The position numbers and the translations under genes were made by a program. A stretch of DNA of 64,000 nt from Tricholoma matsutake (lineage: Eukaryota > Basidiomycota > Agaricomycetes > Agaricales > Tricholomataceae): the NCBI GenBank assembly GCA_026075535.2, contig AP026538.1, forward strand, positions 13,648,337-13,712,336, given 5' to 3'. Under the pieces are notes generated by a model that saw only the letters and a list, made by a program, of their open reading frames with translations, searched no databases and was not told the DNA's origin. This document shows positions 44,658-54,210 of this stretch, piece by piece (position 1 is the stretch's first letter; each line of letters begins with the position of its first letter).

Positions 44658-45355
44658 TGTCACGATCCATTCCTTGCCCACTCAGAACCCACAACCTTCT
44701 GATCTTTTCTGCTTTTCCTAACTCAACTCCTACCACCTTCATTCCGGCCCCCTTGCACTGCCCACACTGCTGTGCACCAGGCCGCCATGTACAGCAACCA
44801 CGGCTGCCTTCCAAGGCTGCCATCTAGTTTTGCAAATTCGACTACGGATTCCTGTGTGGCCTCCGCTAGGCAATTTATCTATGCAGTTGAGACACTGCCG
44901 CAGTTTCCGTTTCTGTTCTGCTCTTGTTCCGGACTCTAGTATTTAAGCTTAGTCAGTTTCACTTTGTATTCCTCAGTTCATATATCGACATAGACTCGAC
45001 TTTACCCTGTCAATCTAAAAACCTCCTTCTACTCCAACTCCTGACCTCTAAGAGTCTGAACTCCATTTGACTCAACCTCTAGTTCCCCTCTGAAGTTCTA
45101 GTCTCATCTGAACTTAACCTAAGTCCCTCTGTACTCCTTCCCGCATTTACCCGCACTCTCCCACTCCTATCTCTAAAACCTCTACCTGAAATTAGGACAC
45201 CAGACGAGGTGAAGGGCGCAGCTTCTTACAAGCTGAAGCCAAGTCCTTTTCATTACCCATCCGCATAATCCGCTACGACCCAACAATCTTCCGCTCTCAA
45301 ACACTTGCTGGGTCCGACCAGATTCCGACGAGCCCTTTCAGATCAGTTCTTAACA
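44658..45355 (+). repeat. Family B 5' LTR (698 bp)
   Basis: Starts TGTCACGATCCATTCC and ends ATCAGTTCTTAACA. It differs from the 3' LTR mainly where the latter keeps CG, for example CCATTCCTTGCCCAC here against CCGTTCCTCGCCCGC there. Confidence 0.95.
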
Positions 45356-45392
45356 GTATATACGAACTCACACTTCACTCGTCTCTTCTCCT

Positions 45393-46772
45393 ATGACCCC
45401 AACTGAAACTCGCCAGCGCACAACCAGAAACTCTCAGTGCGCCGGTACCATTCCAGGGATCTCTGCAATTCAGCGATCCACACTTCCTAGCCCACGACCC
45501 GCCTCAACATTCGGAGTAACTTCCAGACCTTCCAACATTTTCCGACAAATCGGTTTCGGAGCCCCATCAATCAGTGCAAACCTCATGTCTACTCAAGCTC
45601 AACAATCTCCCGCAAATCCGGAAGAACCCCGACCCACGACTCCCCTTGAGTACATAGGGGGCATCAACCAGCCTGAACCCTATGGGTTGGAAGATCGTGG
45701 TCTAGAGGACGGACCTCCCGGTGGACCCGACGACCCTAGTGGTCCGGACGGCCCTGGGGGTGACCCCAATCCCAATGATCCTGACGATCAACCTCCTGCA
45801 GGGGGAAACCCTGATCCAGGGGATAGGTTCATAGATGTTCTTTACAACCTCTCGGAGAGTATCCACACCCTCCAACAAAATAACGCACCCAAGACCAAGA
45901 AAATCAAAGTTCGCAACCCCGACACCTTTGATGGCTCCAACCCAAAGAAACTTAGAGACTTCCTAGTTTCGTGTAACCTTCATTTCTGCGACCGTCTGCA
46001 CGTATTTTCTTCTGATGAGAAAAAGACCATATTTATCCTTTCTTATCTCAAGGGATCAGCTCTCAGCTGGTTTGAGCCCAGTCTTAACGACCTGACCAAT
46101 TCCGCACACTGGATGTGGGATTATGAGGCTTTTCTTGCCAAACTAGAGAGTAACTTCGGCCCGCACGACCCACTCGGGGATGCGGAAAAAGCTCTTTCCG
46201 ATTTAGCAATGAATAAAAGTGGTCACATCACAAAGTATAACATTGACTTTTGGGAATTAGCTTCTAGGGTCAACTGGAATGAGGCAGCCCTCCATGACCG
46301 CTATTTCTGCGGTCTTCCACTCCAACTTCGTATAGAAGTCCTTCGGGGTGGTAAACCCGACACCCTTGCAGGACTGCGCTTGAAAGCACAGGACTGTGAC
46401 AATATCTACTGGATGCAGGAAGATGAAACCCGGTTCGAAACTAAGAATTACGGGAACTCTTCTAACCCTGTCAAGAAGGACAACCCCAAAGGTTCCTCCC
46501 AGTCCACCAATCAATCCTCATCGAGCTCCCCTTGGGGAAACTCCTCCAACCAGCAGCCCTCCACGACAAAGAACACTTCCAAGTCGTCCATCTCCAACAA
46601 GTTGGGGAAGAACGGCAAACTTACTGCGGATGAACAAGAATGTCGCATGCGGGAAAGACTTTGCCTCTACTGCGGTGAAGAAGGGCACATAGCAGGAAAC
46701 TGCCCGAAGTCTAAAGCCACAAAAGCCTGCACATCCACTGTAATTCCCAATTCTGCGGACTCGGAAAAATAG
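45393..46772 (+). CDS. gag: Family B Gag
   Basis: 459 residues. The N-terminal 140 are Pro/Gly/Asp-rich (GGPDDPSGPDGPGGDPNPND), then the retrotransposon Gag fold (RNPDTFDGSNPKKLRDFLVS, then FILSYLKGSALSWFEP, then SNFGPHDPLGDAEKALSDLA) over about residues 170-340, a Ser/Asn/Gln-rich linker, and one zinc knuckle CLYCGEEGHIAGNC near residue 430. It would assemble the particle. No internal stop. The pol frame overlaps it in the -1 register at the end, where GGAAAAATAG contains the Gag stop. Confidence 0.92.
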   Translation: MTPTETRQRTTRNSQCAGTIPGISAIQRSTLPSPRPASTFGVTSRPSNIFRQIGFGAPSISANLMSTQAQQSPANPEEPRPTTPLEYIGGINQPEPYGLEDRGLEDGPPGGPDDPSGPDGPGGDPNPNDPDDQPPAGGNPDPGDRFIDVLYNLSESIHTLQQNNAPKTKKIKVRNPDTFDGSNPKKLRDFLVSCNLHFCDRLHVFSSDEKKTIFILSYLKGSALSWFEPSLNDLTNSAHWMWDYEAFLAKLESNFGPHDPLGDAEKALSDLAMNKSGHITKYNIDFWELASRVNWNEAALHDRYFCGLPLQLRIEVLRGGKPDTLAGLRLKAQDCDNIYWMQEDETRFETKNYGNSSNPVKKDNPKGSSQSTNQSSSSSPWGNSSNQQPSTTKNTSKSSISNKLGKNGKLTADEQECRMRERLCLYCGEEGHIAGNCPKSKATKACTSTVIPNSADSEK

Positions 46773-49700
46773 TCCGCAACCCTCAGGATACAGCCATTGG
46801 GGCTGGGGGTTGTGTTGACCTTACCCACTTGGCTGCCTACGTCCATCTCAATGCGTCTGCTCTTTCCGACCCTGACTCCCTAATCATCCTCTTAACTATT
46901 CCTGACCTTTCTGCCCCTGTCCGAACCCTCATTGATTCCGGTTCATCCCATTGCTTTCTTGACTCCTCTTTCATGTTGAATAACCAACTCAGCACGGAAT
47001 CCATTAACCCAATCGGTTTACGACTCTTTGATGGATCTTGCAACTCCACCATAACTCAAGTTGCCCAACTTCCGGTCACCTTTCCTACCGGTGAAATGTT
47101 CAATCTGTCATTTTATGTAACCTCGCTAGACTCTTCCTGTTCCACAGTACTTGGTCATAACTGGCTGAAGCAATACAATCCGTTGATTGACTGGTCTTCA
47201 GGCCAAATCACTTTCCGCTCTGCTGATCATAGAGGTTCAGCACCCCAGACATCTCCTTTGTCCCTGAACCTTCCGGTAGAAATCCTTGAATCCTCCGCAT
47301 TTTCTGAACCCCCCATTCCTCCTAAGTTTACACCTCCCAACATCTCTTTCATCAACGCTGCTGCTTATGCGCGTGCTAGCAAACTCCCTGGGGCAGTAGC
47401 CTTCCAGATGACCTTCGCTCCAGAAGGGTTATCCGCCCGCTCGACCCAATCCTCAATCCCGCCAGATTTATCCGACATTCCCGCCGAGTATCATGAATTC
47501 GCTGATGTCTTTAATAAGAATAAGGCAGACACCCTTCCTCCACATCGTCCTTACAACCTCAAGATAGAGATGGAGGATAATGCTCCTCCTCCTCCGGGTT
47601 GCATGTACTCCCTCTCTCCCTCCAAATTAGAAGCCCTACAAGTCTTCATTGACGAAAATGTCTGCTCAGGCTTCATCCATCCTTCTAAGTCTCTGCATGG
47701 AGCTCCTATACTTTTCGTCAAGAAGAAGGACGGTAGCCTCCAACTTTGTGTCAACTACCGAGGACTCAATTGTCTTATGAAGAAAGACCGCTATCCCCTT
47801 CCTCTCATTTCCAACCTCCTTGACTCTCCCTGAAAAGCCCGCTTGTTCACCAAGATAGACTTGCGGCATGCTTATCACCTAGTCCGCATCGCGGATGGTG
47901 ACAAATGGAAAACTACTTTCTGCACCTGCTACAGATCCTTCGAGTGGTTGGTGGTTCCCTTTGGACTCACTAATGCACCCGCAGCGTTCCAGCGTTTTAT
48001 GAACGACATCTTCAGTGACATGCTGGATGTTTGTGTCATCGTGTACCTCGACGACATCCTGATCTATTCAGATGACAAGTCCCAGCATGGGACTCACATT
48101 AAAGAAGTCCTCTGCCGTCTCCGGAAAAATGGACTTTACGCCTCCCCACAGAAATGTGAGTTCCACAAAGACACCGTTGAATATTTAGGTTTCATCCTTT
48201 CACCGGATGGACTTCAGATGTCCGAGGATAAAGTCAAAACTGTGCTCGACTGGCCCGAGCCTAGGAAAGTTAAGGACATCCAATCCTTCTTAGGCTTCTG
48301 CAATTTTTACCGCCATTTCATTAACGGTTATTCAGACATTGTCATCCCACTTACCCGCTTGACACGGAAATCTGCACCTTGGAACTTCAACAAGAAGTGC
48401 CGCGACAGCTTTGAGAGGCTCAAACAAGAATTCACTCACACACCCGTCTTAACCCAATGGGTACCCGACTCACAAATGGTACTCGAAACAGACACTTCCG
48501 ACTATGCCCTAGCTGCTATCCTTTCGGTTTACACTGCGGATGGAGAAATCCATCTGGTCGCTTTTCATTCCTGCTCCTTCAATCCCGCTGAACTAAATTA
48601 TGACACACATGACAAGGAACTCTTGGCCATTTTCGAAGCCTTCAAACACTGGAGGCAGTACTTCGAGGGTTCCGCAAACCCAGTTGATGTGGTCACAGAC
48701 CACAAAAATCTTGAGTACTTCAGCACTACCAAGTTGCTCACCCGCCGCCAGGCCCATTGGTCTGAGTACCTTTCCCAGTTCAATCTTGTCATCTGCTTCC
48801 GCCCTGGGAAACTAGGGGCCAAGCCAGACGCACTCACTAGACACTGGGACGTCTACCGCGAAGGGGGAAATAGTGACTTCGCCTCTGTAAACCCGACCAA
48901 CTTCCAACCTGTATTCACACAGGAACAACTCTCCTCTTCCCTCCGCGCCACTTATCTCGCCACACCCATCCTTTGACAAGCAGTAATCATGGACATTGAG
49001 AAACTCCACAACAACATCCGCACCTCTCTTCCCCTTGACCCTATATCTTCCGTTCATCTCCCGACACCTGTTGACCCCAACTGGACCATAGATGAGGCAG
49101 GACTTCTCCGCCACTTTGACAGGATTTATGTTCTGGACATTGTGGATCTCCACCTCAAAGTCCTCCAATACAAACATGATCATATCCTCTCTGGCCACTT
49201 CGGACAAAACAAAACCCAGCAGCTTGTCCACTGGGAATACGTCTGGCCAAACCTCCACACCTTCGTCCAGGAATTTTGCAAATCCTGTACGACTTGCAAA
49301 CGATCCAAATTGCCTCGACACAGGCCCTATGGGTTCCTAAAGCAACTTCCGGTTCCGGAACGACCTTGGAATTCCATCTCCATGGATTTCATTGAACAAC
49401 TACCCGACTCCACTGGTCACACTGCTATCCTAGTCATCGTTGACTGCCTCACCAAACAGGGCATCTTCATTCCAACTGTCAATAAAATCACAGCCCAAGA
49501 ACTAGCCAACCTGTTTGTCCTCCACGTCTTCTCCAAGTATGGTGTTCCATCGCACATCACTTGCAACCAGGGATCCAAGTTCGTCTCTCATTTTTTCCAC
49601 TCTCTCGGAAAAGCACTCGACATGCAGATCCACTTCACTTCCAGTTATCATCCACAAGGTGATGGTCAGACAGAATGACTTAACCAGACCTTGGAACAGT

Positions 49701-50453
49701 ACCTCTGGATCTTCTGCAACTATCAGCAGGATGACTGGTCTCACCTCTTGCCCTTGGGCAAATTTGCCTACAACAATGCTCCTTCTGCCTCTACAGGCGT
49801 ATCACCTTTCTTTGCCAATAAAGGTTACCACCTGAACATTTCCATCTTTCCAGAGCACGACTTAGCTTCACAGCACGCCCGCAAATTCATCGTCGATTTA
49901 GACGACCTTCACCAGGAACTTCAGAAACAACTTGTGGCCACTCAAGAACGTTATCAAGGTCCTGCGAATAAACATCGGGCACCTGCACCTGACTTCAACA
50001 TTGGTGATTTCGCTTATGTCACTGCAGAAAATATCCGCACCACCCATCCCTCCAAGAAACTCTCCGAAAAGAACCACAGTCCTTTTGAAATCATCGCCTG
50101 CCCGGGAACTCACTCAGTTACCCTGTGGCTCCCGGATCACATGCGGGCTATTCACCCTGTTTTCCATGTCTCTCAACTAGAGATACACTCCCCGAACACA
50201 ATTCCAAATTGAGTACAACCTCCACCTCCTCCGATCACCATCAATGACAAGCTCGAATATGAGATCGCGAAGTCCTCGACTCCAAAGTTGACAACCGACG
50301 TCGCTGCAAGATTCTCTACCTTGTCCGATGGGAAGGTTACCAGGGAACTGACGAAGAGACTTCCTGGCTACCTGTTAAGGAACTTGACCACGCCCAAGAA
50401 CTCCTTGCAGATTTTCACACCCGCTACCCACAGAAAATCGGACTGTTACCCAC
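46773..50453 (+). pseudogene. pol: Family B Pol (protease-RT-RNase H-integrase-chromodomain), stops present
   Basis: Frame 2. Protease with TLIDSGSSHCFLD near 46930; RT with FTKIDLRHAYHLVRI and the intact catalytic VYLDDILIY near 48040; RNase H with ETDTSDYALAA and YDTHDKELLAIF; integrase zinc-binding region (HDHILSGHFGQN, then CKSCTTC) near 49175-49300; DDE core from 49385; chromodomain near 50273-50450 (VRWEGYQGTDEETSW). In-frame TGA codons at 47831-47833, 48974-48976, 49676-49678 and 50210-50212 each stand where CGA is expected. The second integrase aspartate is changed to Asn (49565-49567, NQGSKF for DRGSxF). One base appears missing near 50272, shifting the chromodomain frame. A recently active but dead copy. 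Confidence 0.93.
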
Positions 50454-50540
50454 TTAAAGACGATTCACGTTACTTATTCACTCAGTCTGAACTCAGAACA
50501 AACTTTATTGAAAAAAGAATTTTTGGATCCGACCGGATCC

Positions 50541-51555
50541 CTAGACTACCTCCGCTTCTCCCTCTCCATCTTCGTCATCCTCTCCTCCGACTTCACCACC
50601 TTCCTCCGCTTCTCCACCTTCCCCGCCTTCATCCTCCTCTTCCTCACCCTCGCCCTCCTCCACATTGTCTGCCTGCCTTTTTTCCAAATATCTTTGGAAT
50701 CCTGCCCAGTTGTCTCCAGACTGGCAGATCCCGTGCCTTTCCTGTCAGGACTCTCGTACTGCCCGCTCCACTTCCTCCTCGTCCTTGTCACTCCCCCCCT
50801 TGATACTTTTGTCCACCTCCCACTCCGGGTCCATTGCATCCTGGATCTCCTCCATCGACTCCCTCACCGCTGTTGCCACCTCCCCAAACCATTTCCTCAC
50901 CACCTTCACCAGCTGCCATAGCAGCTCCGCCACTTCTCTGCTGTTTTCCGGTGGGCCTGCTGTTCCCGCTCCGGACCTCGCTTTTCTTACTGTTGGGGCC
51001 TCCTGCCCCTCCCACATGACCTCCTCGCACTTGTGCTTAACGTGCGTGCAGTTATCACACACGCATCCCTTTGCACCCATCTTGAAGCACGAAATTTTTT
51101 GATATTGGCACCTAAGCCATTTGTCAGTCCGAAAACATTGAAAGAAAACCAACTACGCACCTTTTGCAGGGCAAGGCGGCCTGCACCCACACTGGACTCG
51201 CCGATTCTTCTGACCCCACCCGCGCCCTTGACGTGGCAATCTTCTTCTTCTTTGGGGACTTGCTCCCCTCGGCCTCGTCCTCCAAACCCGCAGCCACAGC
51301 CGCCCGCTTCTTCTCTGCGCATTTTGTGGCCGAAGCCTCTTTTTTCCACACCGCTGCCTGGCGCACCTCCTCTGCCTTCGCAGCCTCCTCTGATGCCTTC
51401 TGCACCTCCTGCGCCCGACGTTCCTCCTCCCTTGCCACCTCCTCCAATTCTCTCACCTCCTGCTCCATCTGTTCTTTCATCTCCCGCTCCCTCTGTTCAT
51501 ACTGAGCCTTCATTGCGGCCAATTTCAGTTGAGCGGAGCCTGCTGGGGGGGACAT
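50541..51555 (-). pseudogene. Antisense accessory gene of retrotransposon B: coiled-coil protein with Zn2Cys6-like cluster
   Basis: Minus strand, between pol and the 3' LTR. ATG at 51555 (MSPPAGSAQLKLAAMKAQYE), then a long charged helix (EREMKEQMEQEVRELEEVAR), a basic patch with KSPKKKK, and PCKRC at the end of exon 1. Intron 51112-51160 (49 nt, GTGCGT..GCTTAG) joins the halves of the cluster, which becomes CKRC-x6-C-x9-C-x2-C-x6-C, the spacing of fungal Zn2Cys6 clusters, including the CxRCxxxKxxC signature. A helical region follows, then a Glu/Asp/Gly-rich acidic tail to TAG at 50541-50543. One TGA near 50745 probably replaces CGA. Same domain plan as the antisense gene of D, with little sequence identity. 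Function unknown; DNA binding is an inference. Confidence 0.78.
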
Positions 51556-51673
51556 TTTGTATAGGTGATGGAAGAAGGAAAACAACAAAATTTTTCAACC
51601 AATTGCCGCATTCGGGAGTCAACCAACTTCCTCATTTGGACTCGAACCTTCACGTGCCTCGTAGGCTCGGCAC

Positions 51674-51687
51674 TAAGGGGGAAATAC
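51674..51687 (+). promoter_or_regulatory. Family B polypurine tract
   Basis: TAAGGGGGAAATAC ends one base before the TG of the 3' LTR, the expected plus-strand primer site. Confidence 0.65.
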
Positions 51688-52385
51688 TGTCACGATCCGT
51701 TCCTCGCCCGCTCAGAACCCACAACCTTCCGATCTTTTCTGCTTTTCCTAACTCAACTCCTACTGCCTTCATTCCGGCCCCCTTGCACTGCCCACACTGC
51801 TGTGCACCAGGCCGCCATGTACAGCAACCACGGCTGCCTTCCAAGGCTGCTGTCTAGTTTTGCAAATTCGACTACGGATTCCTGTGCGGCCTCTGCTAGG
51901 CAATTTATCTACGCAGTTGAGACACTGCTGCAGTTTCCGTTTCTGTTCCGCTCTTGTTCTGGACTCTAGTATTTAAGCTTAGTCAGTTTCACTTTGTATT
52001 CCTCAGTTCGTATATCGACATAGACTCGACTTTACCCTGTCAATCTAAAAACCTCCTTCTACTCCAACTCCTGACCTCTAAGAGTCTGAACTCCATTTGA
52101 CTCAACCTCTAGTTCCCCTCTGAAGTTCTAGTCTCATCTGAACTTAACCTAAGTCCCTCCGTACTCCTTCCCGCATTTACCCGCACTCTCCCACTCCTAT
52201 CTCTAAAACCTCTACCTGAAATTAGGACACCAGACGAGGTGAAGGGCGCAGCTTCTTACAAGCTGAAGCCAAGTCCTTTTCGTTACCCATCTGCATAATC
52301 CACTATGACCCGACAATCTTCCGCTCTCAAAAACCCGCCAGGTCCAACCGGATTCTGACGAGCCCTTGCGGATCAGTTCTTAACA
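51688..52385 (+). repeat. Family B 3' LTR (698 bp)
   Basis: Starts TGTCACGATCCGTTCC, ends ATCAGTTCTTAACA, same length as the 5' LTR. Followed by GTCAT, which continues element E3. Confidence 0.95.
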
Positions 52386-52413
52386 GTCATCTCCTATCCC
52401 TGCACCTGGGTGC

Positions 52414-53169
52414 TGTTACAATTCTCCTTGTAACTCATGGAACCCGACGCACCCGATGATCCCCTCCAGACAGGAGGCACCCCTTGATTCATGCCTAGGG
52501 CATGTCCTTGACATCAGACACACACACGATGCATGCCAACTGCATGCATTCGATCCCCTTCCCGTGGAAGGCACCCTTGACGCATGGTGACTCCATGCAC
52601 CCGAACCCACTCCCACACATGCTGTGATATGACAGCCTCCTGACATGAGGTCCGTGATGTCGGACTCTCACAATCGACATGCGTCGCAGCATGTCCTTGA
52701 CATCAGATCCTTGACATCGGATCTGTGACATTGGACGCCTCATGCTAGGCATGAGGCTTATCTGTTATTGTTTCCTGACATGCTGCGCCGCAGCACTCTG
52801 TGACATCGGATGCCTCATGCAAGGCATGAGGCCTATTGTTTCTATTATTACTTGATACGCATCTACCTTTCTGATTGGACGATAAGGACCTCCCTCCTAG
52901 TATAAGTACTGCAACTTGTAGTAGGGATGTCCTTAGTTTAGATCTAGGCAATTAACAGCCTTAACTTGCAACTCACAAACTTCCTCAAAACCACTAAGGA
53001 AGCCCCTTAGTGTGTGAACCTGAACGACTCTACGCAGAAGCCCTGCTAGAGTGCACTACCTATCTTACGTCGGATGCTCTGAGTAAGACTAGTGCTGAAC
53101 GACTCGTCGAGGAAGCACCTCGTCGAATGACATCGACTAGATCAAGTGGTTGAGGCTTCACCCTTAACA
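52414..53169 (+). repeat. Family C solo LTR nested in E3
   Basis: 756 bp starting TGTTACAATTCTCC and ending CACCCTTAACA, flanked by the exact 5-bp duplication GGTGC (52409-52413, 53170-53174). It contains several copies of the CATGCTAGGCATGAGG-type palindrome and GACATCGGA-type short repeats. The element's internal region is not present in the window. Confidence 0.92.
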
Positions 53170-53624
53170 GGTGCTGTTCCACCCATGTTCCACCCCATGT
53201 TCCACCCCACGAGCAGTTGCTCATGAGGCTGGGGGCAGGTGGTGTGTCGTTGTCATCTCCTGTCCCTGTGCCTGGGCACTGTTCCACCCACATTCCACCC
53301 CATGAGCAGTTGCTCGTGAGGCTGGGGGTGGGTGGCTTGTGGTCATTTGTCACTGTCGTCCCCTGTCTGAATTTCTGTTTTTTTCTTTTTTTTTGGGGGG
53401 GGGGGGGGTTGGGCACATCAGTGCGACATGGCATGGGTACAGAAGTTGGTGGGTGCTTACTAGGCAGGTACCCCCCTTCCGGGGTCTCCTGGCATCCCTC
53501 TGCACCCTCCTAGCCCATGTCGACAGCCTCACATCCCATTTGAATGGAGAGGAGGGGATTGGGTGGGCGTGGGCGTGGGTTGCGCATTTTTCATCGTGGC
53601 ATGTCGTCCCCAGTAGTATACAAC

Positions 53625-53837
53625 CTAAAAAGCAATAAATTACAATTAGTTAGCTTATAAAAACAAAAAGCAAATGAAAAAAACTCACATAGGGCCCAAA
53701 CAATGCGATCTGTGTTGTTTGGGCCCATGTTGGCTCGTTTGCGGGTGGTGGCGTTGTTACTAGTAGATTATAACCTAGAAAATTAAAAAAATGAGTTAGT
53801 TAGTTTATTAAAACAAAAACCAAACAAAAAAACTTAC
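53625..53837 (-). repeat. Intron-like cassettes of E3
   Basis: Two cassettes on the minus strand, 53775-53837 (63 nt, GTAAGT..CTAG) and 53625-53688 (64 nt, GTGAGT..TTTAG), each with an ACTAACTAAC- or GCTAACTAAT-like branch motif and a T-run. Between and beside them are the palindromic blocks GGGCCCAAAC...GTTTGGGCCC. Confidence 0.7.
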
Positions 53838-54139
53838 ATAGGGCCCAAACAACACGATCTGCGTCGTTTGGGCCTGTGTTCCGTCCAGTCGGCTCGTTTG
53901 AAGGTGGTGGTGATGGTGGCATTGGGCATGGGAATGGTGGTGGTGGGTGCGCATGCAGTGGTGGTGGTAGAGTGGAGAGGAGGAGGCGGCACTGGCAACA
54001 GTGGTGGTAGTGGTTGTGAGCTGGCAGTCATGTGTCACGTGTCATGTGTATGCATACTTATCAATTATTCCATTAATGGCTGTGATTAACTACGTACCTT
54101 GGTTGGGTAATAAAAGTATTAAATGTATACCAAAGAATA

Positions 54140-54210
54140 ATTGCTTGGTAGCTCAGTGGTTAAGCGTGCTGTTATGTATGCAGACCCAAGGTCGAGAGTT
54201 TGATTATTGA
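54140..54210 (+). other. tRNA-like sequence, E3 right
   Basis: Reads TTGCTTGGTAGCTCAGTGGT (box A-like) and about 40 nt on GGTCGAGAGTTTGATTA (box B-like). It matches 30757-30828 on the other strand and points to the right end of E3, about 260 bp away. Confidence 0.72.

Larger units (their letters stand above)
44658..52385 (+). mobile_element. Family B Ty3/gypsy chromovirus, complete
   Basis: 7.7 kb with two 698-bp LTRs (44658-45355, 51688-52385), gag 45393-46772, pol about 46773-50453 with chromodomain, an antisense gene 51555-50541, and a polypurine tract at 51674-51687. The right flank is GTCAT. The left flank GTCGT is offset, best explained by a small deletion between GTCA repeats at the left edge, since E1 shows the empty site. 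It lies inside E3. Many frames are long, so the copy is fairly young, but pol has stops. Confidence 0.93.

Noticed and set aside
30757..54210. Six functional tRNA genes
   Set aside because: Box A and B-like sequences are clear, but stems do not fold well, box B is mutated in most, and all lie at fixed places in transposon ends; treated as tRNA-like.
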